Origin: Typhlomys cinereus
Taxonomy: Eukaryota > Chordata > Mammalia > Rodentia > Platacanthomyidae
DNA length: 64,000 nucleotides
Assembly (NCBI GenBank): GCA_023101885.1
Contig: JALPQD010000088.1
Location: 5,243,501-5,307,500, forward strand
Direction: 5' to 3'
Below, one piece after another: positions 9,757 through 22,517 of the stretch. The notes below the pieces were generated by a model, which saw only the letters and a program-made list of their open reading frames with translations, ran no database searches and was not told where the DNA came from. The position numbers and the translations under genes were made by a program. Positions within the stretch are counted from its first letter, which is position 1. Every line of letters begins with the position of its first letter.

Positions 9757-12076
9757 TCATATGGAGGCACAAAAGACCCAGGATAGCAAAAACAATCCTG
9801 AGTAACAAAAACACAGCTGGAGGTATTGCCATACCAAACCTTAGTCTATACTACAAATCCATAGTTATAAAGACAGCCTGGTACTGGCTCCAAAATAGAC
9901 ACACAGATCAATGGATAAGGATTGAAGACCCAGATATAAGGCCACAAAGTTACAGCCATTTGGTCTTTGACAAAGGGGCCCAAAGAATCCAATGGAAAAA
10001 GAACAGCATCTTCAACAAATGGTGCTGGCAAAACTGGATCTCCACATGCAGAAGATTAAAGCTGGACCCGTATTTGTCACCATGTACAAGACTTAATTCC
10101 AAATGGATCAAGGACCTTGATATCAGGCCAGAGACTATAAAAACTATAGGTGAAAGGATAGGGAACTCCCTCGAGCTGATTGGGCTAGGCCAACAGTTCC
10201 TAAACAGACATCCAATAGCACAGTCACTGCTACCAACTCTCAACAGTTGGGATCTTGTGGAATTAAAGAGCTTCTGTTCAGATAAAGAGATTATAACACG
10301 AGCTCAAAGGCAACCCACTGAATGGGAGAAAATCTTCACTAACCACACATCTGATAGAACTCTGCTGGCCAGAGTGCCCAAAGAACTTAGAAAACTAAAC
10401 ACCAAGGAAACCAATGGCCCAATTAAAAAATGGGCCCTGGAACTTAAAAGAAACTTTACCAGGCATGAAATTAAAATGTCTAACAAATATCTGAAAAAAT
10501 GCTCCACTTCCTTAGCCATCAGGGAAATGCAAATCAAAACTTCCCTGCGATATCATCTCACCCCGGTCAGGATGGCAAAAATCCACAATACAAACAACAA
10601 CAAATGTTGGAGAGGATGTGGAGAGAGGGGAACTCTCCTACATTGCTGGTGGGAATGCAGGCTCATACAGCCACTCTGGCGAGCCGTCTGGAGATTCTTA
10701 AAGAGATTAAAAATTGAAATGCCATATGACCCTGCTATTCCCCTTTTGGGAATAACCCCCCATACAGCAGAGGTTCACCTCGATAGCACAAGCACGACCA
10801 TGTTCATAGCAGCACTGTTTACAATAGCAAAGTCATGGAATCAGCCCAAATGTCCAACAGTTGACGAGTGGATAAGGAAAAGGTGGTACATTTATACAAT
10901 GGCGTACTACACAGCCATCAAAAATGATAAATTACTGGAATTTGCCGGGAAATGGATGTCATTAGAAACAATTATATTAAGTGAAGTATCCCAGACCCAG
11001 AAAATTAAGTGCCGTATGTACTCCCTAATAGGTGGCTCCTAGTACCAAACCCACCCAGCCCACCTAGAGACAGTAATTCCAAGGATTATGAACAGGAGGG
11101 ATAGGGTAGGAGGGCCACACCAGAAACAAGGAGAGAAGGGACCATGTTACAGCAGGGAAAATAGGCCTCCACCAAGGACCCAAATAAGTAATGAGACATC
11201 TGATTAAGTTCACAGACTTGTTCCTGATCATTTACTACTGAAGGGGTGTGATCTCACCAGAAGAGGAGGGCATATAGTCTGGCAGATAAAAAGTAACAAT
11301 TTTGCAAATGGGTGATAGACCCCTCCCTCACTGTGGTTTCCCATTTTTATTACATCTACCTTTGAATGTGCTTTTATCACAAGACTCTAACAGCTTTTTG
11401 TCTCTGGCCAGGGGGTAACATACAATGCCCACCAGGATGGAGTGAAGGGCATTGCAGGAGCAGCAAAACTGCAAAAGAAAATCAACAAACCACAATCCAG
11501 AACTTCAGAGACTCTATATCAACCACCTAGAACTAGGCCAGCTTAGTCTCTCCCCATCTTGAAGCTCAGGGAAATTTGCGTAAGAGGGGGCGGTAAGAGT
11601 GTAAGAGCAAAAGGATGGGAGGAGCAATGATATATAAGATACTCTATACTAGTTAGGGCTGAAGCAATCATAATTGGACTTTGCATGCCCTGCGCATTGT
11701 CCAACCCACTGTGGACCTCACAAAGTCTAGCATCTGCTAAAGGCACCATGAGCCTTGGAGGTAAAGGATTGGCAGCCACAGCAGTGTTCCTATACCTAAG
11801 GGGAACACGGAAAAGGGTTCAGGGAAAGGCCACTGGGTCCTTGTACATCATCGGAGAGGAGGGCCCAGAGGAAAATCAGACATGCACAAGAAAGGACTCT
11901 CTGGGAATTGGGGCGGGAGGCACTGGGGGATGGGGAGGGAGAGGGGTGGAGAGGGAGAGCAGGGGGTACGGGGGGAGGAGGAGGAAGGGAGGGAACTGGT
12001 GTACCTAATAAGTTTGTATGAGCTGAAATAAAAAAAAATAAAAAAAAATAAAAAATTAAAATAAAATAAAATAAAA
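9757..12076 (+). mobile_element. 5'-truncated young L1
   Basis: A 2.3 kb L1 copy inserted in sense into an older L1, flanked by a perfect 13-base duplication (9744-9756 and 12077-12089). It begins inside ORF2, at the [10 protein letters not shown] segment downstream of the reverse transcriptase core, and keeps the ORF2 C-terminus open to its natural stop at 11042. The 3' UTR then runs through the purine tract at about 11912-11996 to an A-rich tail (about 12027-12076). An open frame over the whole ORF2 portion suggests a fairly recent insertion. Confidence 0.92.
9759..11042 (+). pseudogene. L1 ORF2 C-terminal fragment, open frame
   Basis: About 427 codons without a stop, covering the ORF2 region after the reverse transcriptase and the cysteine-rich C-terminus ([18 protein letters not shown], near residues 280-300 of the fragment). 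It ends at the usual LIGGS-stop. In an intact L1 this protein does endonuclease and reverse transcription. Here the endonuclease and catalytic reverse transcriptase motifs are absent because of 5' truncation, so no activity is expected. Confidence 0.85.
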
Positions 12077-12089
12077 AAGAAACACACCT
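12077..12089 (+). repeat. Target-site duplication, right arm
   Basis: Exact copy of 9744-9756 immediately after the A-rich tail of the truncated L1. Confidence 0.9.
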
Positions 12090-14478
12090 CAGCATGAAAG
12101 ATACACGCTATATTAAGGTAAAAACTGGTCAAACGTACTCCAAGCAAATGAAACTAGGAAAAAAGCAGGAGCTGCCATTCTAATATTTGATAAAATAGAC
12201 TACAAAACAAAATAAATCATGATAGACATAGAGATATTACATAGTCATTAAAGTAGCAATCCATCGAGAAGATTTAACAATTCTAAACATGTACACACCA
12301 AATATAGGCTCACCTGTATTTGTTTAACAAGCATTACTAAGTGTAAAACAGCAAATCAATGCATAATGGTAATAGGAGGAGATTTTTAATACTCCACTCT
12401 CACCAGCAGATAGGTCAATAGGTCAAAAAAGCCATTAATCAAATGAACTTGACTGATATCTATATAATTTTCTATCCCAGCAGCAAGGAGTACATATCAT
12501 AGCAAATGGAACTTTGTCCAAAATAGACCTCATGCTAGGACACAAAGCAAGCTTCCACAAATGCAGGAAAATTGAAATTGCATCCAGTAATCTACCTGAT
12601 CATCATGGAATAAAGTCAGACATCCATAAAAAGGGAAACGACAAAATGTACACAAATTATTAGAAACTAAACAACATGTTACTGAATAAGTAATGGGTCC
12701 AGGCTAAAATAAAAATAGAAATCAAAAATTTCCTAGAATTCAATGATAATAAAATCATATCATACCTAAATCTGTGGGACACAGTGAAGGCTGTCTGAAA
12801 AGGAAATTACAGCACTCAGTGGCTACATAAAAAAACAGAAATATCATAAATAAATAGTTTGACAATGTTTCTTAAAGCCTTAGAAAAACAAGAGCAAACC
12901 AATCCCAATAGCAGTAAACAGGTAGAGATAATAAGATCTGAGGGTAAATAAATGAAATTAAAATAAAAATATAAATAATCAATGAAGAAAAGAGTTGATT
13001 CTTTGAAAAAGTAAACAAGTATGACAAACTTTTAGTCAAATTCACCAATACCAAAAGAAAGAAGGCCCAAATTAATAAAATTAGAGGTGAAAATGGAGCT
13101 ATCACAACTTATACCAAAAAATGCAGAGAATCATAAGGACATACCTCAAAAATTTATACTACTTAGACTAGAACTAGATGAGACTGTCCATTCTCACAAC
13201 TTCTGTTCAATATTGTAATTGAAGTCTTGGCTAGAGATATGAGACAAGAGAGGGAGATAAAAGGGATACAAATGGAAAGAAAGAAGTCAAGGTCTCTATA
13301 TTTGCAGATGACATGATGCTATACCTAAGAGACCCTAATGACTAATAAATATGTTCAACAATGTCCGAAAATCAGTGGCTTTCCTGTACACCACAGAAAG
13401 ACCTGAGAGAAACAATCCCACTTATCAAAGCACAAAAAAATGAAATACCATACACAAAATCTAACCAAGGATGCTAAAGATCTATACAACGAAAATTTCA
13501 AAACACTAAAGAAAGAAATTACACTTATGTTCTTGAATTTGTAGAATTAATATTGTAAAAATGACCACCCTACTAAAAGCAATTTATATATTCAAGGCAA
13601 TCCCATCTAAATTCCAATGTACTTCTTCACAGAAACTAGTAAAATAGTCTCAAAATTCATATGGAGGCACAAAAGATCCTGGACTACACAAACAACACTG
13701 ATTAATAAAAACTCTACTAGAGGTATGCCATACTGGATCATAAACTACACTACAAAAATATATGAATAAAAACAAAATTGGCTCAAAGACAGAGGTATTC
13801 AACAATGGACTAGAACTGAAACCCTAGATATAAACTCATACATCTATAGTCAACTAATTTTTGACATAAGTTTCAAGAAAAACATTGTAAAAAAGACAGC
13901 ATTTTTAACAAGTGGTGCTGGAAAAGTTGGATGTCTATATGTAGAAGAATTAACCTGGACCCTTTTCTATCGACCTGCACAAAAACCAACTGCAAGTAGA
14001 TCAAAGACCTACATGTTAGACTTAAGACTATAAAACTCCTAGAAGAAAAGATAAGGTTCACTTGAACCATTTCTGAATTTTCTGAATAAGACCCCAAATG
14101 CACAGTAAATATCAACACTCAAGTGCTTATTAAATTTCACTCAAGTGAATTTTAAAAAGCTTCAGTTTGGCAAACAACTTTGATAATTGAGCAAAAAGAC
14201 AATCCATGGAATGGGAGAAAATTATTTCCTAACCACGCATCTGAGAGAGGACAAATATCCAGAGTATACAAAGAATCTTAAAGAATTAAATATTAAGGAA
14301 GTAAACATACCAATTAAAATGGAATTTGGAACTCAAAAGAAACTTTTCACAAAATTCAAATGTCTAGTAATGTCTTAAAAAGTTTCCATCTCCCTAGTCA
14401 TTAGGGAAATGCAAATTAAAACCACTCTGAGATATCATCACACCCTAATCAGAATGGCTAAAATCCAAAAAAACAATT
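12090..14478 (+). pseudogene. Old L1 ORF2, middle part (decayed)
   Basis: Continuation of the host L1 after the young insertion. In order it has endonuclease-domain sequence, a GTCCAAAATAGACCTCATGCTAGGAC block near 12510, linker sequence, then reverse transcriptase sequence. A deletion of several hundred bases near 13150 has removed the first reverse transcriptase motifs. The CTATATTTGCAGATGACATGATGC segment near 13300 encodes FADD, the reverse transcriptase catalytic motif. Multiple stops and frameshifts. The full-length L1 at 14495 interrupts it near the C-terminus. Confidence 0.8.
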
Positions 14479-14494
14479 ACAAATGTTGGCAAGG
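14479..14494 (+). repeat. Target-site duplication, left arm (full-length L1)
   Basis: ACAAATGTTGGCAAGG, repeated exactly at 20908-20923. Removing 14495-20923 restores continuous old-L1 ORF2 sequence. Confidence 0.95.
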
Positions 14495-14894
14495 GGCTCC
14501 GCCGGGCCGGTCGGGAGGCACGTGCGGTCCAGCCGGGCCTCACCCCGCGACTCTAGGTAAGCCCCGCCCGTGCCTGCCCACCAGAACCCCAGGTCAGCCC
14601 AAAGGGACCTGGCTCCTACCCCACCATCCAGCCGGAGCCGCTCGCAGGGCCGAGGAATGAGGAGGACCTCCCCCTGTGCCCGGACCCCGCCCCAGCTGCC
14701 CTCGGGTTAAATAGATCCACGCCAACACCCCTATCCTCCCTTTCACCCCACCCCGCTCCCCTGATCGGGATGCGCGCCGGTCCAGATGGGCCTCACCCGT
14801 GACCTAGGTAAGCTCTGTCCTTGCCCACCCCCAGAACCCCAGGCCAAATAATTCAGTTTAGTGAAATTGAAAGATCTTAAGAGTTAAAACGACA
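14495..14894 (+). promoter_or_regulatory. L1 5' UTR with tandem monomers
   Basis: GC- and CpG-rich block that contrasts with its AT-rich surroundings. The segment starting GGTCCAG..GGGCCTCAC and ending in CCCCAGAACCCCAGG-like sequence occurs at 14526 and again at 14779, a period of 253 bases. Rodent L1 promoters are built from such repeated monomers. The 5' end coincides with the insertion junction. Promoter activity is inferred from position and family. Confidence 0.75.
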
Positions 14895-15956
14895 ATGCCA
14901 AAGTCAAAGTGCAAATCCATGAGAAGCAACAGTCAAGTAAACAAATTTCCCACTGAAGAAATTAATCCCATAATGTTAGACTCCAACCAGAACAAACCCG
15001 TGGAAAAAGGCCAAGAAAGCCTGACCCAGGATAATGACTTTCAAAATATGATCATTACCATGTTCAATACTATGAAAGAGGAAATCCGGGAGGAATTACA
15101 TAATCGAATCAATCGCTTTGAAGAGGAACACAACAGACATCTGGAGAAGTTGAGAAAAACAGTGCAAGAAACAAAAAGTGGCATAGAGCAGTTAAAACAA
15201 ACTCAGAGTTTAAAACTGAGCTAAAAGACAAGTTATCTTCAACCCAGAACGCCATAGAGAGTCTTATCAACAGAACTAATGAAGCAGAAAACAGAATTTC
15301 AGACCTTGAAGATAAAGTGGGAATACTAACCAGCTCAATGGAAGAGGTTGTTAAAGCCAAAAAGATACTTGAGAGAAATATCCAAGAGATATGGGACACC
15401 CTGAAGAAGCTTAACATGTGTATTCATGGAATACCAGAGCAAGAATCTCAAAATATCACCCCTGAGGAAATTTTTCAAATGATCTTCAAAGAAAACTTTC
15501 CTCATCTAAAAAAAGAGAGGCCCATCCATATACAAAAGGCATTCCGCACCCCAAACAGATATGACCGAAACAGAAGCACGCCACGGCAAATAATAGATAA
15601 AACACTCCACATTCAAGATAAAGAACTGGTGCTGAGAGCTTCAAGGGAGAAAAAACAAGTCACTTTTAAAGGTAAACCTATTAAAATAACAAATAACTTC
15701 TCAGTTGAAACAGTAAAAGCAAGAAGAGCTTGGAGAGACATACTTCAAGTATTGAATGAGCAAAAATGTCAACCCAGGCTGATTTAACCTGCAAAACTAT
15801 CCATCATGATCGAGGGAGAAAGAAAAACTTTCCACTACAAAGACAACTTGAAGGGATACATGTCCACCAAACCAGGCCTTCAAAAAATGCTAGAAATGAT
15901 ACTCAAGCGTGAAGAAAAAAACAGGCATACCCAGGAGAGCAGAAGGCAAGTATAAC
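14895..15956 (+). pseudogene. L1 ORF1 (RNA-binding chaperone), broken
   Basis: ORF1 product of L1 is a trimeric coiled-coil RNA-binding protein that coats L1 RNA. The start MPKSKCKSMRS is intact and residues about 50-109 form the coiled-coil (LRKTVQETKSGIEQLKQ). A 4-base deletion near 15206, seen by comparison with 47090 (CAGGCAGAG reduced to CAGAG), shifts the frame and gives a stop at 15222-15224. The RNA-binding part is readable again from about 15317, to a TAT-to-TAA nonsense change at 15785-15787. The C-terminal segment continues to the natural end near 15956. The full length would be about 355 codons, normal for L1. Confidence 0.85.
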
Positions 15957-16005
15957 ACCATTAAAAGCAAAGCAATATACTTATAAAAACTACTAAACAT
16001 AATAA

Positions 16006-19000
16006 ATGTCTGGAATTAAAAATAGTTTCTCCATTATAACACTAAATGTTAATGGAATTAATTCACCGATCAAGAGACACAGATTACAAACTTGGATTAA
16101 AAATCACAATCCATCAATCTGCTGCCTGCAAGAAACCCATCTCACCACAAAAGATAGGCACGCTCTAAAAATAAAAGGCTGGTCAACAATTCTACAAGCA
16201 AATGGAAGCAGAAAACAGGCAGGGGTAGCCATTATGCTATCAGACAAAGTGGGCTTCAAACCAAAGAAAATTATAAGAGACACGGATGGATACTACATTT
16301 TAGTCACAGGTACAATTCACCAGGAAGACTTCACAATACTGAACATATATGCACCCAATACGGGCCCCCCCACATTCATTAAGAAAACCCTACAGCGTCT
16401 AAAGCAAGAAATCAACCCCCAAACGATAATTCTTGGGGCCTTCAACACCGCCCTCTCAACATGGGATAGATCAATAGGTCGAAAGCTTAACAGAGACACT
16501 TTGGAACTTAATCAAACCCTTAAAGAAATGGACCTTTCAGACCTCTATCTAACTTTTCACCCACGTACCAAAGAATACACATTTTTCTCAGCAGCACACG
16601 GAACTTTCTCCAAAATAGATCACATAATGGGCCACAAAACGAATCTACACCTATAAAAATGTTGAAATTCTAACCTGTGTCCTATCAGACCACCACGGCC
16701 TAAAGCTGGACATCCACAACACATCAAACAAGAGAAAATACACTAACTCCTGGAAACTTAACACTATGATGCTGAATGAGAACTGGATTCAGGAAGAAAT
16801 TAAAAAGGAAATTCAAGATTTCCTGAAAGTGAATGATAATGAAAATACAACTTACCAAAATCTCTGGGACACAATGAAAGCTGTTCTAAGAGGTAAGTTC
16901 ATAGCTCTTAATGCCTACATCAAAAAAAATGGAAACATCAGAAATAAACAACTTAACAATGAAACTTAAAGCTTTAGAGAAACTAGAGCAATCTGATCCC
17001 AAAAGTAGTAGAAGAGAGGAGATTAGCAAAATAAGGGGAGAAATCTGTGAAATCAAGATTAAGAAAATGATAGAAAAAATCAACCAGTCAAAAAGCTGGT
17101 TCTTTGAAAAAATCAATAAGATTGATACACCCCTAGCTAAATTAACCAAAAGCAGGAGAGAGAAAACCCAAATTAACAAAATCAGAAATGAACATGGAGT
17201 TATCACTACTGATACCCAAGAAATCCAGAGAATTATAACATCATATTTCAAAAACTTATACTCTGTGAAGAGTATAAGTACAAGAGATGGATGAATTTCT
17301 AAGTAAACACAACTTACCTAAATTGAATCAGGAAGTTGTGAATTATTTAAATAGTCCTATAACATATAAGGAAATTGAGGAAGTAATCTCGAATCTTCCC
17401 ACCAAAAAATGTCGTGGACCAGATGGATTCAGCACAGAGTTCTACCAGAAATTTAAGGAGTTAATAATACCAATACTCCTTAAACTGTTCCATCAAATAG
17501 CAAAGGAAGGAACACTACCAAATTCCTTCTATGAAGCTAATATCGTTTTAATCCCAAAACCTAATAAAGACTCACTTAAAAAAGAAAAGTATAGGCCAAT
17601 CTCTCTGATGAACACAGGCGCAAAGATTCTCAACAAAGTTTTAGCAAATCGGATTCAAAAACATATTAAAAAGATTATTCACGGGGACCAAGTAGGCTTC
17701 ATCCCCGGCACACAAAGTTGGTTCAACATACGCAAGTCAATAAATGTAATTCATCATGTAAACCAGTCCAAAGTCCAAAACCACATGATACTCTTGATAG
17801 ATGCAGAAAAAGCTTTTGACAAGATCCAACAGCCTTTTATGATCAAAACGCTAGAGACAGTAGGAATGGAAGGAACCTTTATCAATATAATAAAAGCTGT
17901 ATACAACAAGCCCACAGCAAGGATTATGCTCAATGGGGAACAATTGGAAGCATTCCCACTTCGATCAGGAACTAGACAAGGCTGTCCACTCTCACCACTT
18001 CTATTCAATATTGTACTTGAAGTGTGAGGTGAAGCCATAAGACAAGAAAGGGACATAAGAGGGATTCAAATTGGCAAGGAAGAAATCAAACTATCCCTAT
18101 TTGCAGATGACATGATCATATATCTGAGTGATCCCAAAAACTCCACCAGGAAGCTTCTGAAACAAATTGAGAAGTTCAGCAGGGTGGCAGGATACAAAAT
18201 AAATATGCAAAAATCAGAGGCCTTCCTATATGCCCAGGATGAAAGAAGTGAAAAAGCCTTGAGAGAAACAATCCCATTTACTATAGCCCCTAAAAAAATG
18301 AAATACGTTGGTATAAACCTAACCAAGGAGGTAAAAGACCTTTACAACGAAAACTTTAAAACCCTAAAGAAAGACATAGCAGAAGACACCAGAAGGTGGA
18401 AAGACCTCCCATGTTCCTGGATTGGCAGAATCAACATCGTAAAAATGACCATCCTACCAAAGGCAATATACAAATTCAATGTTATACCAATTAAAATCCT
18501 AAAGCAATTCTTTAAAGAAGTTGACCAAACAATCTCAAAATTCATATGGAGGCACAAAAGACCCAGGATAGTAAAGACAATCCTGAGTAACAAAAACACT
18601 GCTGGAGGTATTACCATACCAAACCTTAGTCTATATTGCAAATCCATAGTTATAAAAACAGCCTGGTACTGGTTCCAAAATAGACACACAGATCAATGGA
18701 TAAGGATTGAAGACCCAGATATAAGCCCACAAAATTTCAGCCATTTGGTCTTTGACAAAGGGGCCCAAAGAATCCAATGGAAAAAGAACAGCATCTTCAA
18801 CAAATGGTGCTGGCAAAACTGGATCTCCACATGCAGAAGATTAAAGCTATATCCATACTTGTCACCATGTACAAGACTTAATTCCAAATGGATCAAGGAC
18901 CTTGATATCAGGCCAGAGACTATAAAAACCATAGTTGAAAGGATAGGGAACTGCCTCGAGCTGATTGGGCTAGGCCAACATTTCCTAAACAGACATCCAA

Positions 19001-19828
19001 TGGCACAGTCACTGCTACCAACTCTCAACAGTTGGGATCTTGTGAAATTAAAGAGCTTCTGTTCAGATAAAGAGATTGTAACATGAGCTCAAAGGCAACC
19101 CACAGAATGGGAGAAAATCTTCACTGACCACATATCTGATAGAGCTCTACTGTCCAGAGTGCACAAAGAACTTAGAAAACTAAACATCAAGGAAACAAAT
19201 GGCCCAATTAAAAAATGGGCCCTGGAACTTACAAGAAATTTTACCAGAGATTAAATTAAAATGTCTAACAAATATCTTTAAAAAATGCTCCACTTCTTTA
19301 GCCATCAGGGAAATGCAAATCAAAACTTCCCTGAGATATCATCTCACCCCAGTCAGGATGGCAAAAATCCACAATACAAAAAACAACAAATGCTAGAGAG
19401 GATGTGGAGAGAGGGGGACTCTCCTACATTGTTGGTGGGAGTGCAGGCTCATACAGCCACTCTGGCGAGCCGTCTGGAGATTCTTAAAGAAATTAAAGAT
19501 TCAAATGCCATATGACCCTGCGATTCCACTTTTGGGTATAACCCCCCATACAGCAGAGGTTCACCTTGATAGCACAAGCACGACCATGTTCATAGCAGCA
19601 CTGTTTATAATAGCAAAGACATGGAATCAACCCAAATGTCCAACAGTTGTCGAGTGGATAAGGAAAAGGTGGTACATCTATACAATTGAGTACTACTCAG
19701 CCATCAAAAATGATGAATTCCTGGAATTTGCCGGGAAATGGATGTCATTAGAAACAATTATATTAAGTGAAGTATCCCAGACCCAGAAAATTAAGCGCCG
19801 TATGTACTCCCTAATAGGTGGCTCCTAA
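16006..19828 (+). pseudogene. L1 ORF2 (endonuclease/reverse transcriptase), broken
   Basis: Endonuclease domain from IITLNVNGINSPIKR to the first break at 16656. The catalytic GDFN motif reads GAFN (Asp to Ala, near 16435), which by itself should kill target cleavage. Reverse transcriptase runs from about 17290 with KCRGPDGF, a YRPISLMN block, [16 protein letters not shown] and FADD near 18105. It is cut by an in-frame TGA at 18025-18027, just before FADD. A further CGA-to-TGA change lies at 19084-19086. The cysteine-rich tail and LIGGS terminus remain. The TGA at 18025 is shared with the L1 at 46018-53518. Confidence 0.9.
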
Positions 19829-20907
19829 TACCAAACCCACCCAGCCCATCTTGAGACACTCATAGGTAAATCTATGTATTAACTACAGTAATTGTAAGGA
19901 TTATGAACAGGAGGGATGGGGTTGGAGGGCCACACCAGAAACAAGGAGAGAAGTGACCATGTTACAGTAGAGAAAATAGGCCTCCACCAAGGACTGCAAG
20001 AAAGTAATGTGACACCTAGTTAAGTTCACAATTTGTTTCTGATCATTTACAACTAAGGGGGTATGAACTCACCAGAAGGGGAGGGCATATAGTCCGGCAG
20101 ATTAAAAAGTAATCATTTTGCAAATGGGTGATTGACTCCTTCCATTGCTTAATGCCATATGACCCTGCAATTCCAATTTTGGGTATAAGTATTACATCTA
20201 CCCTTGAATGTGCTCTTATAATAAGACTCCAGTTTAACAGCTTTCTGTCTCTGGCCATGGGTTGACATACAGTGCCCATCACGATGGAGTGAAGGGCATT
20301 ACAGGAGCAACAAAACTGCAAAAGAAAATCAATGAATCACTATCCAGAACTTCAGAGACTCTATATCAACCACCTAGAACTAGGCCAGACTAATCTCTCC
20401 CCACCCTGAAGCTCAGGGACATTTGCGGAAGAGGGGGTGGTAAGAGTATAAAAGCAAAAGAATGGGAGGAGCAATGATTTGCAACATACTCCACACAAGT
20501 TAGGGCCGAAGCAATCATAATTGGACATTGTATTCCCGGCGCAATGTCCAACACACTATTGACCTCACAAAGTCTAGCATCTGCTAAAGGCACCAAGATC
20601 CTTGGAGGCAAGGGATTGACAGCCACAGTAGTGTTCCTATGCTTAAGGGGAACACAGGAAGGGGTTCAGGAAAATGCCACTGGGTCCTTGTACGTCATCG
20701 GAGAGGAGGGCCCAGAGGAGAGTCAGACATGCACAAGAAAGGACTCTGGGAATCGGGGCGGGAGGCACGGGGGGATGGGGCGGGAGGGGTGAGGGGAGGG
20801 GAAAGAGGGGGTTCGGGGGGGCGAGGAGGAGGGAGGGAGGGAATTGGTGTACCTATTAATTTTGTATGAGCTGAAATAATAATAAAAAATGTATTATATA
20901 TAAAAAA
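19829..20907 (+). mobile_element. 3' UTR and tail of full-length L1
   Basis: Ordered blocks shared with the other young copies: CCCACCCAGCCC, AACAAGGAGAGAAG, AACTTCAGAGACTCTATATC, GAAGCTCAGGG, GGGGAACACAGG, a G-rich purine tract (about 20756-20847), TTTGTATGAGCTGAAATAAT and an A-rich end. Confidence 0.9.
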
Positions 20908-20923
20908 ACAAATGTTGGCAAGG
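20908..20923 (+). repeat. Target-site duplication, right arm
   Basis: Exact copy of 14479-14494. Confidence 0.95.
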
Positions 20924-22517
20924 ATTCAGGAAGAAGGGATCCCTCATCCATTGTTGGAGGGAATGCAAATTTATACAATCCCTTTGGAGTTCAGTATGAG
21001 ATTCCTAAAAGAATTAAAAATTGAAATATCATATAATTCAGCTATACCACTCCTGGGAATATTCCCAAAGAACACTACATCCTACTACAGAGATACACGT
21101 GCATCCATGGTCATTGCAGCTCTAGTCACAACAGTGAAAAGGTAGAATTAGTCTAATATTCAACAGTAGATGAATAGATTATGAAAATATGGTACACATG
21201 TACAACAGAATAGTATTCAGCTGTCGAGAAAAATGAATTAATGAAATTTACTGGTAAATGGATGGAATTGCAAGAAATCATATTTAGTGAGGTATTCCAG
21301 ATCCTGAAAGACAGACACCTTATGTTCTTCCTTACAAGTAAATGAAATTGAAATTTCAGAATATTATACTCAAATGGAAACTTCTGTAACACCTAGAAAC
21401 TACAAAAGAAAATAAGTCTGGGGTTGAAGAAAGAGTCTAAAAGTTTGGAAATAAAAGAACACAGGCCAAAATATGACTAAAGCAATTACAGAAGGAAAGT
21501 TTTAAAGGGGAAAAAAAAGAGGGAGAGAATATATTTAGAGATGGGAGGAAAAAAGGAAATGGTTCAGGAATAAAAGCAATCAGTGGCCTCACCCAGCTAT
21601 GAATGCTGTGAGCTAAAGCAACAACTCTGGCAAGAAGAATCTAGTGGAGCAACAGTGGTATGTATTCCTTGAGTAACCAATTGCTCTGTAAATAAGTTCC
21701 CCCTTATTGTCAGGGAACACATGCCTAATACTGTAAACCTCTCCAAATAACAGTGGAAGGGGAAAAAATAGACACTAGAGTGTAACAGAAATCTTCCTAG
21801 TAAATATAAATTCTTGATAGTAAACTACCATCTAAAACACAGCTTGTATATACCCCCATATAAGAAAAGCTCTCAGCACACAAGCAAACTAAATACTGCT
21901 GCAGTGGGAGATTTGTCGTGCAAAGAACCACAATGGTCAGAGTGCATAGTATAGGCAACCCTGGAATGCTCAGTCCTGATCAAGCCATCAAAATCTGCCC
22001 CCCTCCCAAGGCTCAAAGAGCCTAGCAGAAAAGGTGGTGATAACACTGTAAAACCCTAAAAGTGGGGAAGTGTACTGCCTGCCATGACACTTCAGTCATG
22101 ACAGGTCCGCAGCACCCAGGAGCTCACTGCAGTAAGATGACTCTACTAGATCTACACAATGGCTGACATATCAACATTCCCCCCATGGACAAGTGAAGAT
22201 CTCAGGAGAAACAATTACACCCAGAGAGAATCATTGGGGCAGGTGCCAGACTAGAGAAGGGAAGCATCCCCATCTGTAGGTTTGCCCACCGGAAGACCAT
22301 TTATGCTGCCACAATGCCTGGTCCCTTATTAGTACAAGCATACCAAAAAGAGCCCAGTGATCCATACATGCAGAAGGACATGAAAGCAGGTGGGACTTGA
22401 CTAGATTGGTGAAGGGAAGGGAAGGCAAAATAGAAGGAGAAGAGAAAAGAAAGGGAAGTAGGGCAAGGATATAAACTCAATCTCCGTATATGAAAACTTT
22501 GAGGAATAAAGAGAGAA
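20924..22517 (+). mobile_element. Old L1, ORF2 end and 3' UTR (last part of nested host)
   Basis: Resumes the host L1 after the full-length insertion: ATTCAGGAAGAAGGGATCCC, a CCACTCCTGGGAATATTCCC block and the ORF2 C-terminal end near 21350. The older-type 3' UTR follows, with CTGACATATCAACATTCCCCCC (about 22160) and a terminal ACTCAATCTCCGTATATG box before AATAAAGAGAG. With the parts at 7321-9743 and 12090-14478 it makes a near full-length but decayed element. Confidence 0.75.

Larger units (their letters stand above)
14495..20907 (+). mobile_element. Full-length L1 with 16-bp target-site duplication
   Basis: A complete 6.4 kb L1 in order: GC-rich 5' UTR with two partial monomers, ORF1 (14895-15956), ORF2 (16006-19828), 3' UTR with purine tract (about 20756-20847) and an A-rich tail. 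The perfect 16-base flanking duplication and the precise restoration of the host L1 define both ends. Both reading frames are broken, so it is not autonomous. It is younger than its host element but carries several CpG-type and frameshift lesions. Confidence 0.95.

Noticed and set aside
18025..18027. Programmed read-through or selenocysteine at the shared L1 TGA
   Set aside because: Both copies have several other stops and frameshifts and no selenocysteine element was seen; a shared inherited lesion is simpler.
16006..19828. Active autonomous L1
   Set aside because: ORF1 has a 4-base deletion and a nonsense codon; ORF2 lacks the endonuclease Asp and has at least two nonsense codons and a frameshift.
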